A DNA stretch of 64,000 nt, taken from contig NZ_UTKY01000087.1 in assembly GCF_900583165.1 (NCBI RefSeq), positions 44,800 through 108,799 on the forward strand, read 5' to 3'. Made by a program: the position numbers and the translations under genes. The stretch comes from Pseudomonas viridiflava (GTDB lineage: Bacteria; Pseudomonadota; Gammaproteobacteria; Pseudomonadales; Pseudomonadaceae). How positions within the stretch are numbered: the stretch's first letter is position 1; every line of letters begins with the position of its first letter. Below, in pieces: positions 41,281 through 50,842 of this stretch. The notes beneath the pieces are model-generated. The model ran no database searches and was not told where the DNA came from. It saw only the letters and a list, made by a program, of their open reading frames with translations.

Positions 41281-41914
41281 CCCCTTTGGCCAAGTCGTCC
41301 AGCTTGATTTGTAAGCCACCGACCGCCGCTTCATCAGACAGCGCCGCCTTGGCTTTTTGGTACGCAGCATTGGCTTCGTCGGTACGACCCAATTGGACCA
41401 ACAGGTCGCCCTTGAGCTCTTCGCGAGTGGCTACAAATGCCTTGTCAGCATCGCCGTCGAGCAGTTTGAGTGCATCGTCAGCCTTGTTCTGTGCCGCGAG
41501 TACCTGGGCCAGGCGCTGACGTGCGATTTCACCCAGGGTCGGGTTGGTCGGCTTGTCGGCGATGGCCTTCAGCTCTGCAGCAGCGTCATCCAGCTTGCCA
41601 GTATCCACCGCGACTTTCGCGACGAACAGGCTGCCGTATTGGGCGTAGGTGCTACCGCCGAATTCGTTTTTCAGCTTGCCGGCCAGGTCTGCAACCTGGG
41701 CAGGATCGGGCTTGCCGTCCGGTGTCAGCGTGGTTTCCAGCAATTGCTGATAGAGGATCGAGGCGCCCTGGGACTGGTTGGCCTGATACTTGGTCCAGGC
41801 TTGCCAGCCAAACACCACCACTAAAGCCAGCAGGCCGCCAGTAACCAGGGGCTTGCCATTACGCTGCCACCAGTCCTTGAACTCGGCCAGTTGATCATCA
41901 TCAGAACTCGACAC
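41273..41914 (-). CDS. YfgM-like membrane TPR protein
   Basis: This 213-residue inner-membrane protein has one transmembrane segment (about residues 24-42, VTGGLLALVVVFGWQAW) and a periplasmic tetratricopeptide region (about 45-205), as in YfgM. YfgM associates with the Sec translocon and periplasmic chaperones. It lies between hisS and bamB as in many gammaproteobacteria, and its stop overlaps the bamB start. Confidence 0.9.
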   Translation of the reverse strand: MSSSDDDQLAEFKDWWQRNGKPLVTGGLLALVVVFGWQAWTKYQANQSQGASILYQQLLETTLTPDGKPDPAQVADLAGKLKNEFGGSTYAQYGSLFVAKVAVDTGKLDDAAAELKAIADKPTNPTLGEIARQRLAQVLAAQNKADDALKLLDGDADKAFVATREELKGDLLVQLGRTDEANAAYQKAKAALSDEAAVGGLQIKLDDLAKGDA

Positions 41915-41955
41915 CCCAATACTCCTTAATCGCTAAATTCGGCTGTTCGACAGCT

Positions 41956-43245
41956 TCAACCCTGCACGACGCAGGTGGCCAAGTGCGCAGCGAGCGCATC
42001 AAAGGCAATGTTCTGTTGCTCGCCCTGGCCACGCAGGGGTTTGAAACCTATCACTTGCTGGGCCAGTTCGTCATCGCCCAGGATCAGTGCATACAGGGCA
42101 CCGCTCTTGTCGGCCTTCTTGAACTGGCTCTTGAAGCTACCAGCGCCGGCATTGACCTGCAGGCGCAGGCTCGGCAGTTGGTCGCGGACCTTCTCGCTCA
42201 AGGCCAGGGCTGCCAGTTCGGCGGCCTCGCCAAAGGCGCAAAGGTACACGTCCACCTGACGGGAGATTTCTTCCGGGACCTTCTCCAGGGTTTCGAGCAG
42301 CAGGATCAGCCGCTCAATGCCCATGGCGAAGCCCACACCGGTGGTCGGCTTGCCGCCCATCTGCTCGACCAAGCCGTCATAACGGCCACCGGCACACACG
42401 GTGCCCTGGGCGCCAAGTTTGTCGGTGACCCACTCGAACACGGTCTTGCTGTAGTAATCGAGGCCACGCACCAGCTTGGTGTTGATCACGAACGGAATAC
42501 CGGCCGCATCCAGGCGAGCCTTGAGGCCTTCGAAGTGAATGCGTGACTCGTCGTCCAGGTAGTCGGCCATTTTCGGCGCGTCGACCAGCACGGCTTGGGT
42601 GTCGGCGTTCTTGGTATCGAGGACGCGCAGCGGGTTGGTTTTCAGACGGCGCTGGCTGTCTTCGTCCAACTTGTCCAAGTGAGCCGACAGGTACTCGACC
42701 AGGGCCACTTTATAGCGGCCACGGGATTCACTGGTGCCCAGGCTGTTGAGTTCAAGCTTGACCGCATCGCGGATACCCAGCAGGCCCCACAGGCGCCAGG
42801 TCAGCACGATCAGCTCGGCGTCGATATCCGGGCCGTCGATGTTGAACACTTCGAGGCCGATCTGGTGGAACTGGCGATAACGACCTTTTTGCGGGCGCTC
42901 GTGACGGAACATCGGGCCGATGTACCACAGCTTCTGCGGCTGGCCAGCACCGGTCAGACCATGCTCAAGCACAGCGCGCACGCACGCGGCAGTACCTTCC
43001 GGACGCAGGGTCAGGGAGTCGCCGTTACGATCTTCAAAGGTGTACATCTCTTTTTCGACGATGTCGGTCACTTCACCGATGGAGCGCTTGAACAGCTCGG
43101 TGAATTCCACGATCGGCATGCGGATCTGCTTGTAACCGTAGTTATCCAGCAGGCGCGCGACGGTGCTTTCGAAGTAGCGCCACAGCGGCGTCTGCTCCGG
43201 CAGGATGTCGTTCATGCCACGAATGGCTTGCAGAGACTTGCTCAC
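41956..43245 (-). CDS. hisS: Histidyl-tRNA synthetase
   Basis: HisRS charges tRNA-His. The 429-residue class II synthetase shows motif 2 (MFRHERPQKGRYRQFHQIG), the histidine-specific LVRGLDYYSKTVFEW segment, motif 3 (GVGFAMGIERL) and a C-terminal anticodon-binding domain (about 330-425). ATG 43245 gives MSKSLQAIRGMNDILP, the family start. It lies 23 bases after ispG and 41 bases before the yfgM-like gene. Confidence 0.97.
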   Translation of the reverse strand: MSKSLQAIRGMNDILPEQTPLWRYFESTVARLLDNYGYKQIRMPIVEFTELFKRSIGEVTDIVEKEMYTFEDRNGDSLTLRPEGTAACVRAVLEHGLTGAGQPQKLWYIGPMFRHERPQKGRYRQFHQIGLEVFNIDGPDIDAELIVLTWRLWGLLGIRDAVKLELNSLGTSESRGRYKVALVEYLSAHLDKLDEDSQRRLKTNPLRVLDTKNADTQAVLVDAPKMADYLDDESRIHFEGLKARLDAAGIPFVINTKLVRGLDYYSKTVFEWVTDKLGAQGTVCAGGRYDGLVEQMGGKPTTGVGFAMGIERLILLLETLEKVPEEISRQVDVYLCAFGEAAELAALALSEKVRDQLPSLRLQVNAGAGSFKSQFKKADKSGALYALILGDDELAQQVIGFKPLRGQGEQQNIAFDALAAHLATCVVQG

Positions 43246-43268
43246 ATCAAATCCTTAAATTCGTTCAA

Positions 43269-44378
43269 TCAGCCGCGCGCGATAAGCGCTGCGTCAGCCG
43301 CGACCTTTTCGGCCGCTTTCTGGCGGATCAGTCTTTCGAGCTCATCCACCAGATTGTCATTCGTTAACTTCTGCGCCGGCTTGCCGTCGATGTAGATCAG
43401 GTTCGGCGTACCGCCTGTGAGACCCACATGGGCTTCCTTGGCTTCGCCCGGGCCGTTGACCACACACCCGATCACCGCAACATCCAGTGGCACTAGCAGG
43501 TCTTCGAGGCGCAACTCAAGGTCGTTCATGGTTTTCACCACGTCGAAGTTCTGCCGCGAGCAGCTCGGGCAGGCAATGAAATTGATACCACGGGAACGCA
43601 AACGCAGGGATTTGAGGATGTCGTAACCGACCTTCACTTCCTCTACGGGGTCTGCCGCCAAGGAGATGCGAATAGTATCGCCAATCCCTTCGGCGAGCAG
43701 CATACCGAGACCCACCGCAGATTTCACTGTGCCTGAACGTAAACCGCCCGCTTCAGTGATACCCAAGTGCAGCGGCTGCACGATTTCCTTGGCCAGCAGG
43801 CGGTAGGCTTCTACCGCCATGAACACATCGGAAGCCTTTACGCTGACCTTGAAGTCCTGGAAATTCAGGCGTTCAAGGTGTTCAACGTGGCGCAGGGCCG
43901 ACTCGACCAGCGCTGCCGGAGTGGGTTCGCCGTATTTCTTTTGCAGGTCTTTTTCCAGGGAGCCGGCGTTGACGCCGATACGGATTGGAATGCCGCGATC
44001 ACGGGCTGCATCCACCACCGCGCGCACACGGTCTTCGCGACCGATGTTGCCCGGGTTGATGCGCAGGCAGTCCACACCCAGTTCGGCCACACGCAAGGCG
44101 ATCTTGTAGTCGAAGTGAATGTCGGCAACCAATGGCACCTTGACCAACTGCTTGATACGGCCAAAGGCTTCGGCAGCGTCCATGTCGGGTACCGACACCC
44201 GCACGATGTCTACGCCGGCCGCTTCCAGACGATTGATCTGGGCAACGGTGGCGGCCACATCATTGGTGTCACTATTGGTCATGCTCTGCACTGCGATGGG
44301 GGCGTCGCCGCCCACAGGCACGGAGCCGACCCAGATCTTGCGCGATACGCGACGTTTGATTGGAGATTCGCCGTGCAT
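43269..44378 (-). CDS. ispG: 4-hydroxy-3-methylbut-2-enyl diphosphate synthase
   Basis: IspG converts MEcPP to HMBPP in the MEP isoprenoid pathway and needs a 4Fe-4S cluster. The 369-residue protein has a TIM barrel (GDAPIAVQSMTNSDT onwards) and a C-terminal cluster domain with cysteines in ACPSCSRQNFD and IGCVVNGPGEAKEA. It starts 2 bases after the rodZ stop, so translation is probably coupled. The isc operon in the same window is the likely source of its cluster. Confidence 0.97.
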   Translation of the reverse strand: MHGESPIKRRVSRKIWVGSVPVGGDAPIAVQSMTNSDTNDVAATVAQINRLEAAGVDIVRVSVPDMDAAEAFGRIKQLVKVPLVADIHFDYKIALRVAELGVDCLRINPGNIGREDRVRAVVDAARDRGIPIRIGVNAGSLEKDLQKKYGEPTPAALVESALRHVEHLERLNFQDFKVSVKASDVFMAVEAYRLLAKEIVQPLHLGITEAGGLRSGTVKSAVGLGMLLAEGIGDTIRISLAADPVEEVKVGYDILKSLRLRSRGINFIACPSCSRQNFDVVKTMNDLELRLEDLLVPLDVAVIGCVVNGPGEAKEAHVGLTGGTPNLIYIDGKPAQKLTNDNLVDELERLIRQKAAEKVAADAALIARG

Positions 44379-44380
44379 GA

Positions 44381-45370
44381 CTATTGTCCCAACTTCAGGC
44401 GAGCGGTTTCGCCACTGGTGAACGGCGCCACGTCTACAGGCTGGCCGTTGTAGGCCACTTGCGCGCCACGGGCAAAGCCCAGACGCAGCGTCAAAGGAGG
44501 CTTGCCACCCTGGTCGAGCGTATCGCCCTTGCGCTTCAATCCGCTGAACAGCACTTTGCCGTTGCCATCGGTGACTTGCGTCCAGCAGTCGGCGACGAAG
44601 GTGATCTGTACACGGCCATCACCGGCGATCAACGCTGGGGTGGTGGGCGGCGAAATAGCAGGCGTGGCTGGGGCGGCAGGCGTTGGAGCTACTGGCGTTT
44701 GCGCGGGTACGGCCGGGGTGTGAGCCGGGGCAACCGGGGTCGCAGGAGCGGCAGGCGCAACAGGAGTAGCTGCGGTTGCGGCTGGAACGCTCTCGAGCGC
44801 TGGCTGCTCGGTTGCAAGCGGCGCTTCAGGAGCGGCCTGGCTTTCAGCAACAGCCTGGTCTTCCGGCTCGTCCAACGGGTGAATCTGAGTGGTGCCGTCG
44901 GCGCTTTCGACTTCGACGTGCTCCATGGCGTTACTGGTCAGGTCCTTGGCGCGCTGGGAAGTCTGGTCTTGCCACCAGACAAAACCGCCGCCGATCACGG
45001 CAATGAGCAGCAACAGGCTGACAATTCGTAAAATCGTGTGGGAAACCCGCACCGGCTCTTCGATACGCCCCAGGCCATGAACGCTACTGCCCTGGGAATC
45101 GGTACCGGTGAACTGGTCGAATTCCTGAACCAATACGGCCTGGTCAATGCCCAGCAACTTCGCGTAGGCGCGGATATAGCCGCGGGCAAAGGTGTGCCCA
45201 GGCAGCTTGTCGAATGCGCCGGCTTCCAGATTGCCCAGGGACGTGGTGGTCAAATTGAGCTTGAGGGCCACTTCTGCCAGCGACCAACCATTGCTTTCGC
45301 GGGCCTGGCGCAAGGTGTCGCCTGGGTTTACGCGATTAGCTGCTACAACTTCCGGGTGCGCCGCTTTCAT
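44381..45370 (-). CDS. rodZ: RodZ cell-shape protein
   Basis: RodZ links MreB filaments to the elongation machinery. The 329-residue protein has a cytoplasmic helix-turn-helix (about 15-85; SLAEVALKLNLTTTSLGNLE), one transmembrane segment (about 113-133), a periplasmic linker very rich in Pro, Ala and Val (about 175-245), and a C-terminal beta domain of the DUF4115 type (VTFVADCWTQVTDGNGK). The start at 45370 has GGAG 5 bases upstream; an ATG one codon earlier is too close to it. It overlaps the pilF stop. Confidence 0.93.
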   Translation of the reverse strand: MKAAHPEVVAANRVNPGDTLRQARESNGWSLAEVALKLNLTTTSLGNLEAGAFDKLPGHTFARGYIRAYAKLLGIDQAVLVQEFDQFTGTDSQGSSVHGLGRIEEPVRVSHTILRIVSLLLLIAVIGGGFVWWQDQTSQRAKDLTSNAMEHVEVESADGTTQIHPLDEPEDQAVAESQAAPEAPLATEQPALESVPAATAATPVAPAAPATPVAPAHTPAVPAQTPVAPTPAAPATPAISPPTTPALIAGDGRVQITFVADCWTQVTDGNGKVLFSGLKRKGDTLDQGGKPPLTLRLGFARGAQVAYNGQPVDVAPFTSGETARLKLGQ

Positions 45371-46128
45371 CATTGCTCCGACAGGTATTGCTGATATTCC
45401 GGCGTACCGGGATAGAGTCGTTCGAGTTGCTGGCCAAAACGTGCGGCCATGTCGCGTTCTTCATGAACCGTCGCCAGGCGCACACCGAGCAATAGACTAC
45501 GTGCATTTTGCCCGCTGAGCAGGCTAAAACGCTCGTAATAGTCACGTGCCGGCACATAATGCCTGTCATCAAAGGATAACTCAGCCATTTCGAGCAATGC
45601 CCGAGGCTGGCGACTGTTCAAATGCAGGGCTTTTTCCAGCTGCTGGCGGGCGCTGTCGCGCTGACCAAGGCGTATCGAGGTCACCCCGAGGTTCTCGAAT
45701 ACACGGGAACGCTCAGGATAGAGGGTATCGGCGCTGGCTTGCTGGAAATAAAGAGCGGCCTGTTCATACCGTTGCTGCGCAAACAGGAAGCTGCCGTAAT
45801 TGTTTAGCAGCCGTGGGTCGGCAGGTCGAGCGGCCAGCGCTTTTTGAAAATATTGGTCAGCCAGCTCAGGCTCGGCCTGAGCCTGAAACACCAGCGCCAG
45901 TGCGGCGTTCGCGTCAGCATCGTTGCTATCCAGTTCAAGGGCCTTTTTCAACGGCACCTTGGCCTGCTCGTTCAAACCTTGCTGCAAGTAACCCAAGCCC
46001 AGTTGCACATAGGCAACTCGCGCCTCGTCACGGCCTTTACCGGTTTGCAAAGGGCTGTCATGGCCCGAAGAAACACAACCGGCCGCGAGGCCGGTAACAA
46101 GCAAAAGCAGCGCAAGGCGCAAGGGCAT
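45370..46128 (-). CDS. pilF: Type IV pilus pilotin PilF
   Basis: PilF is an outer-membrane lipoprotein that pilots assembly of the PilQ secretin. The 252-residue protein has a lipobox LAAGC (C18) and six or so TPR repeats (for example GLGYLQQGLNEQAKVPLKKA and NNYGSFLFAQQRYEQAALYF). It follows rlmN by 12 bases, and its TGA overlaps the rodZ start region. The position between rlmN and rodZ is the usual one in Pseudomonas. Confidence 0.94.
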   Translation of the reverse strand: MPLRLALLLLVTGLAAGCVSSGHDSPLQTGKGRDEARVAYVQLGLGYLQQGLNEQAKVPLKKALELDSNDADANAALALVFQAQAEPELADQYFQKALAARPADPRLLNNYGSFLFAQQRYEQAALYFQQASADTLYPERSRVFENLGVTSIRLGQRDSARQQLEKALHLNSRQPRALLEMAELSFDDRHYVPARDYYERFSLLSGQNARSLLLGVRLATVHEERDMAARFGQQLERLYPGTPEYQQYLSEQ

Positions 46129-46140
46129 AGAGATCCTCTC

Positions 46141-47289
46141 TCAGATTCGATTCACAGCGATCAGCGGCAAATCGTCGGCGGCGCTCTGTTCGCGGCCGGC
46201 GATATAACGTTCGCTGCGGCGGGTACGGTCCATTACCTGCCCGACCAGTTGACCACAGGCGGCATCGATGTCTTCACCACGGGTGGTGCGCACGGTGACG
46301 TTGTAGCCAGCCTGATGCAGTTGATCCTGGAAACGGCGAATGGCGTTGTTGCTCGGCCGCTCGTAGCCAGAATGCGGAAACGGGTTGAACGGGATCAGGT
46401 TGATCTTGCACGGGGTGTTCTTGAGCAACTCGATCATCTCGACGGCGTGTTCGACCTTGTCGTTGATGTCCTTGAGCATGGTGTACTCAATGGTCAACAC
46501 ACGTTTCTCGCCCAAGGTCGCCATGTAACGCTGACAGGATTCGAGCAGCATCTTAAGCGGATATTTCTTGTTGATCGGCACCAATTGGTTACGCAATGCG
46601 TCATTCGGTGCATGCAGCGACAACGCCAGCGAGACGTCGATGTGCTTGGCCAGCTCATCGATCATCGGTACCACGCCGGAGGTCGACAGGGTCACACGGC
46701 GCTTGGAAATGCCGTAGCCCAGGTCGTCCATCATCAAATGCATGGCTGCAATGACGTTATCGAAGTTCAGCAGCGGCTCACCCATGCCCATCATCACCAC
46801 GTTGGTGATGGCACGGTCGACGGTTGCCGGGACACTGCCAAAGGATTTGTTGGCAATCCACACCTGGCCGATGACTTCGGCGGCGGTGAGGTTGCTATTG
46901 AAGCCTTGCTTGCCGGTGGAGCAGAAACTGCAGTCCAGGGCACAGCCTGCCTGGGACGAAACGCACAAGGTGCCACGTTTGCCCTGGGGAATGTACACGG
47001 TCTCGACGCAGCTGCCGGACGCCACGCGCACCACCCACTTACGGGTGCCGTCGGTGGAGATGTCCTCGCTGACCACTTCGGGACCACGGACCTCAGCAAT
47101 GGCCTTGAGCTTGTCGCGCAGGGCCTTGCTGACGTTCGTCATGGCGTCGAAATCGTCGACGCCAAAGTGGTGAATCCATTTCATTACCTGACCGGCACGG
47201 AAACGCTTCTCCCCGATTGAGTCGAAGAATTTCTCCATTTCCGGCTGGGTCAGACCCAGCAGGTTGGTTTTAACAGTCGATGTAGTCAT
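46141..47289 (-). CDS. rlmN: Dual-specificity 23S rRNA/tRNA m2A methyltransferase
   Basis: RlmN methylates A2503 of 23S rRNA and A37 of certain tRNAs by a radical-SAM mechanism. The 382-residue protein has the cluster motif CALDCSFC, a GMGEPLLN motif that contacts SAM, and a late cysteine in the DAACGQL segment that acts as the methyl-carrying residue in the family. It starts 29 bases after ndk. Confidence 0.97.
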   Translation of the reverse strand: MTTSTVKTNLLGLTQPEMEKFFDSIGEKRFRAGQVMKWIHHFGVDDFDAMTNVSKALRDKLKAIAEVRGPEVVSEDISTDGTRKWVVRVASGSCVETVYIPQGKRGTLCVSSQAGCALDCSFCSTGKQGFNSNLTAAEVIGQVWIANKSFGSVPATVDRAITNVVMMGMGEPLLNFDNVIAAMHLMMDDLGYGISKRRVTLSTSGVVPMIDELAKHIDVSLALSLHAPNDALRNQLVPINKKYPLKMLLESCQRYMATLGEKRVLTIEYTMLKDINDKVEHAVEMIELLKNTPCKINLIPFNPFPHSGYERPSNNAIRRFQDQLHQAGYNVTVRTTRGEDIDAACGQLVGQVMDRTRRSERYIAGREQSAADDLPLIAVNRI

Positions 47290-47318
47290 GGATTCACCCT
47301 CACTCTTTAAGCCAATGC

Positions 47319-47744
47319 TTAGCGAGCGGTTACTTCAGTAGCAGCGAAAAAGTACGAGATTTCGCGAGCAGCGGCAGCTTCGGAGTCCGAGCCGTGTACA
47401 GCGTTGGCGTCGATGGATTCAGCGAAGTCAGCACGGATGGTGCCGGCAGCAGCTTCTTTAGGGTTGGTAGCGCCCATCAGCTCACGGTTCAGAGCGATAG
47501 CGTTTTCGCCTTCCAGAACCTGAACAACAACAGGACCGGAGATCATGAAGGCAACCAGGTCACCGAAGAAACCACGAGCGCTGTGCTCAGCGTAGAAGCC
47601 TTCAGCTTCAGCCTTGGACAGTTGCTTGAGTTTCGAAGCTACAACCTTCAGGCCGGCTTTTTCGAAACGAGTGGTGATCTCGCCGATGACGTTTTTTGCA
47701 ACAGCGTCAGGCTTGATGATGGAGAAAGTACGTTGAACAGCCAT
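47319..47744 (-). CDS. ndk: Nucleoside diphosphate kinase
   Basis: Ndk equalises NTP pools by phosphate transfer through a histidine. The 141-residue protein is full length and has the catalytic motif NAVHGSDS (H117) and the N-terminal RTFSIIKPDAV. A TATAAT lies in the loop of the hairpin at 47772-47803, 46 bases upstream, and could be its promoter. Confidence 0.98.
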   Translation of the reverse strand: MAVQRTFSIIKPDAVAKNVIGEITTRFEKAGLKVVASKLKQLSKAEAEGFYAEHSARGFFGDLVAFMISGPVVVQVLEGENAIALNRELMGATNPKEAAAGTIRADFAESIDANAVHGSDSEAAAAREISYFFAATEVTAR

Positions 47745-47771
47745 GGTGTAACTCCAGAAACGGTAATTTAC

Positions 47772-47803
47772 GAAAAATTAAACCCGCGAATTATACGCGG
47801 GTT
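47772..47803 (-). terminator. isc operon terminator with an embedded TATAAT
   Basis: AACCCGCG and CGCGGGTT form an 8-bp stem, with T-rich sequence after it on the minus strand, 34 bases beyond iscX. The 7-base loop contains TATAAT (47790-47795), a candidate -10 box for ndk, although no good -35 is seen. Confidence 0.75.
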
Positions 47804-47836
47804 ATTGGGTATTGCCTAACTGCGTAAAAAGGCGGC

Positions 47837-48037
47837 TCAGTCTGCTTCTTCGATCCACAGGCCTTGAATCGCCTCCAGGACCTTTTCGCCACCCCGGTCT
47901 GGGATGTCGTCGAAGTCCGGCAGCTCCAGCACCAGATTGCGCAACTTAACGAAGTTGACCGTCAGAGGATTGACCTCAGGATGGGCTTCAGCAAGTTGTA
48001 TAGCGATTTCTTGTACATCAACCCATTTCAGGCTCAT
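47837..48037 (-). CDS. iscX: Fe-S assembly regulator IscX
   Basis: IscX is a small acidic protein that binds IscS and iron and modulates cluster assembly. The 66-residue protein shows the family's LKWVDVQEIAIQLAE start and the DFDDIPDRGGEKVLEAIQ acidic region. The start at 48037 has AAGGA 7 bases before it; the open frame extends 6 codons further without a site. It is the last gene of the isc operon. Confidence 0.94.
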   Translation of the reverse strand: MSLKWVDVQEIAIQLAEAHPEVNPLTVNFVKLRNLVLELPDFDDIPDRGGEKVLEAIQGLWIEEAD

Positions 48038-48051
48038 GACATTTCCTTGAA

Positions 48052-48393
48052 TCAATGCGGCGCTTCGGCTGCATGGTTGAGGGAATACTTCGGAATTTCG
48101 ACGGTGATGTCTTCCGTCCCGACCTTTGCCTGACAGCTTAGGCGCGAATGCGCTTCCAGGCCCCAGGCACGGTCAAGAAAGTCCTCTTCCAGCTCGTCGG
48201 CTTCTTCCAGGGTGTTGAAACCCTCACGGATGATGCAGTGACAAGTGGTGCAGGCGCAGACGCCGCCGCAGGCACTTTCGATTTCGATGTGGTTGTCATG
48301 GGCAACTTCGAGGATGGACTTGCCGGTCTCAGCCTCAACAACCATACCGTCCGGGCAATGCTCGGCGTGTGGCAGAAAAATGACCTGCGGCAT
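48052..48393 (-). CDS. fdx: [2Fe-2S] ferredoxin of the ISC system
   Basis: This adrenodoxin-type ferredoxin donates electrons during cluster assembly. The 113-residue protein has the cluster cysteines in ESACGGVCACTTCHC and RLSCQAK. It starts 3 bases after hscA and is followed by iscX. Confidence 0.97.
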   Translation of the reverse strand: MPQVIFLPHAEHCPDGMVVEAETGKSILEVAHDNHIEIESACGGVCACTTCHCIIREGFNTLEEADELEEDFLDRAWGLEAHSRLSCQAKVGTEDITVEIPKYSLNHAAEAPH

Positions 48394-48396
48394 TAA

Positions 48397-50259
48397 TTAT
48401 TCCTCGATTTCATTCAGGTTGCGTCCCGCCAGGGCGGCTTTTACCGTCTGGTCCATACGGCGGGCGGCAAAGGCGTCGGTCACTTGCGATAGACGCTTGG
48501 TCTGTTGCTCGATGGCATAGCCATCGGTGCCTTTCATCAGTTCGGCCAGTTCCTGCATTTGCAGGTCGATGACTAGGCGCTCTTCGGCGTCCAGCAAGCG
48601 CTCGCCGTCGACCTCAAGGGCGCCCTGCACCGCTTCGAGCAGGCGCTGGGCATCCACTTGCTGCTCGCGCAGCACACGGGCGACCTTGTCGTCACCGGCA
48701 TACTGGAACGAGTCCTTGAGCATCTTGGCGATTTCGCCGTCGGTCAGGCCGTAGGAAGGCTTGACCTGGATGCTGGCTTCAACGCCCGAGGCCAACTCAC
48801 GCGCCGCGACGCTGAGCAGCCCGTCGGCATCCACCTGGAAGGTCACGCGAATCTTTGCGGCACCGGCAACCATCGCCGGAATGCCGCGCAATTCGAAGCG
48901 CGCCAGGGAGCGACAGTCGCTGATCAGCTCGCGCTCACCTTGCAGCACATGGATCATCATGGCCGTCTGGCCATCTTTGTAGGTGGTGAAGTCTTGGGCG
49001 CGGGCGACGGGGATGGTGGTGTTGCGTGGAATCACCTTCTCCATCAGGCCGCCCATGGTTTCCAGGCCCAGAGACAACGGAATCACGTCGAGCAGCAGCA
49101 GTTCGCCGCCATCACGCTTGTTGCCGGCCAGGGTATCGGCCTGGATCGCAGCGCCAATGGCGACCACTTGATCCGGGTCGATTTCAGTCAGGGGTTCACG
49201 GCCAAAGGCCTCGGCGACGGCTTCGCGAACACGCGGCACGCGAGTCGAACCGCCCACCATGACCACCGCACCCACATCTTCCAGTTCGATACCGGAATCA
49301 CGCACAGCGCGACGACAGGCTTTAAGGCTGCGGGCAACCATCGGCTCGATCAACGCGTCGAAGGCTTCACGGGTCAGCTGGGCCGACCAGTTGCCGTACG
49401 ACACTTCAACGGATGCAGCATCGGTCAATGCTTCTTTGGCGGCGCAGGCGGTTTGCAACAAGTTGCGCTGCGCACCCGGGTCCAGGTCGGCAGACAAACC
49501 GGCGCTGGTGATGATCCAGCCAGCAATGGCATGGTCAAAGTCGTCGCCGCCCAGGGCGCTGTCGCCACCGGTGGCCAGCACTTCAAACACACCGCCGGTC
49601 AGGCGAAGGATCGAAATATCAAAGGTACCGCCGCCCAGGTCGTAAATGGCGACCAGGCCTTCTGCGTGCTGGTCGAGGCCATAAGCCACGGCAGCCGCAG
49701 TTGGCTCATTGAGCAAGCGCAGCACGTTCAGGCCGGCGAGTTTCGCCGCGTCCTTGGTTGCTTGGCGCTGAGCGTCATCGAAATAGGCCGGAACGGTGAT
49801 CACTGCACCAACCAGTTCGCCGCCCAGGGTTTTTTCTGCGCGCTGGCGCAGCACCTTGAGGATATCGGCCGACACTTCCACGGGGCTTTTCGGGCCCTGA
49901 ATGGTGTCGATGAACGGCATATGGGATTCGCCGCCGACAAAGCGATACGGTAACTGGTCGCCCAGCTGCTTGACGTCGGACAGACCACGACCCATCAAGC
50001 GCTTGACCGACAGCACAGTATTCAAGGGATCGGTAGACGCTGCGAGCTTGGCCGACTCACCGACTTCGGTGCGATCAGCGTGGTAACGCACGGCAGACGG
50101 CAGGATGACCTGGCCATCGGCGTCGGGCAGCGGCTCGGACAGGCCACTGCGCAGGGCAGCAACCAGGGAATTAGTGGTGCCCAGGTCAATCCCGACCGCC
50201 AGACGACGCTGGTGCGGTTGAGGGCTTTGGCCGGGTTCGGCGATTTGCAGTAGGGCCAT
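48397..50259 (-). CDS. hscA: Hsp70-type chaperone HscA
   Basis: HscA is the specialised Hsp70 that, with HscB, helps release clusters from IscU to acceptors. The 620-residue protein has the Hsp70 ATPase domain (VGIDLGTTNSLVA, IYDLGGGTFDISIL, VGGSTRVPRVRE) and a substrate-binding domain (about 390-620). It lacks the acidic EEVD-type tail, as usual for HscA. It lies 53 bases after hscB. Confidence 0.97.
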   Translation of the reverse strand: MALLQIAEPGQSPQPHQRRLAVGIDLGTTNSLVAALRSGLSEPLPDADGQVILPSAVRYHADRTEVGESAKLAASTDPLNTVLSVKRLMGRGLSDVKQLGDQLPYRFVGGESHMPFIDTIQGPKSPVEVSADILKVLRQRAEKTLGGELVGAVITVPAYFDDAQRQATKDAAKLAGLNVLRLLNEPTAAAVAYGLDQHAEGLVAIYDLGGGTFDISILRLTGGVFEVLATGGDSALGGDDFDHAIAGWIITSAGLSADLDPGAQRNLLQTACAAKEALTDAASVEVSYGNWSAQLTREAFDALIEPMVARSLKACRRAVRDSGIELEDVGAVVMVGGSTRVPRVREAVAEAFGREPLTEIDPDQVVAIGAAIQADTLAGNKRDGGELLLLDVIPLSLGLETMGGLMEKVIPRNTTIPVARAQDFTTYKDGQTAMMIHVLQGERELISDCRSLARFELRGIPAMVAGAAKIRVTFQVDADGLLSVAARELASGVEASIQVKPSYGLTDGEIAKMLKDSFQYAGDDKVARVLREQQVDAQRLLEAVQGALEVDGERLLDAEERLVIDLQMQELAELMKGTDGYAIEQQTKRLSQVTDAFAARRMDQTVKAALAGRNLNEIEE

Positions 50260-50312
50260 GGTAATCAGGTCTTATCTGTCTATCAGGCGTGCATCACGGG
50301 CAGCACACGGGG

Positions 50313-50834
50313 TTAATCGTCGAGGCGCTCTTCTAGCTGGCGCACTTCGTAGGTGAGCTTGTCGAGAAACTGCATGCGCCGCATCAGGCGTTCGGCCTGT
50401 TCGCGCTGCGCTGCATCATCCCAACAGGCTGCGAAGCTATCGTTCAGTTCATCCTGGGCCGTTTTCAGACGACGCTTGAAGACCGCGACGCCGGCCAGAT
50501 CAGCTTCGTCCTGCAAGTCTTCGAGTTCTTCGCGCCACTGCATCTGCTGCATCAGGAAGTCCGGATCGTGCACCGTGACTTCCAGCGGCAGCTCACCACC
50601 GTTCATCGCGAGCAGGTATCGCGCGCGCTTGGGCGGATTTTTGAGGGTCTGATAGGCCTCGTTGAGGCTGGCCGATTTTTCCAGCGCCAGGCGTTGCTCG
50701 CGCTCGGAAGCGTCAGCAAAGCGGTCCGGATGCACCCCACGCGCCAGTTCTCGGTAGCGCGTGGCAAGCTGGTCGAGGTCCAGGCGAAAACTCGGCTGCA
50801 ACTCGAATAAAGCGAAATGACAAGGAGTACCCAC
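50313..50834 (-). CDS. hscB: J-domain co-chaperone HscB
   Basis: HscB recruits IscU to HscA and stimulates its ATPase. The 173-residue protein has an N-terminal J domain with the HPD motif (ARGVHPDRFAD) and a C-terminal three-helix IscU-binding domain. A GTG at 50834 is taken as the start because it gives the family N-terminus (GTPCHFALFELQP) and has GAGG 7 bases upstream. The longer open frame would overlap iscA. Confidence 0.94.
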   Translation of the reverse strand: MGTPCHFALFELQPSFRLDLDQLATRYRELARGVHPDRFADASEREQRLALEKSASLNEAYQTLKNPPKRARYLLAMNGGELPLEVTVHDPDFLMQQMQWREELEDLQDEADLAGVAVFKRRLKTAQDELNDSFAACWDDAAQREQAERLMRRMQFLDKLTYEVRQLEERLDD

Positions 50835-50842
50835 AAATAGCC

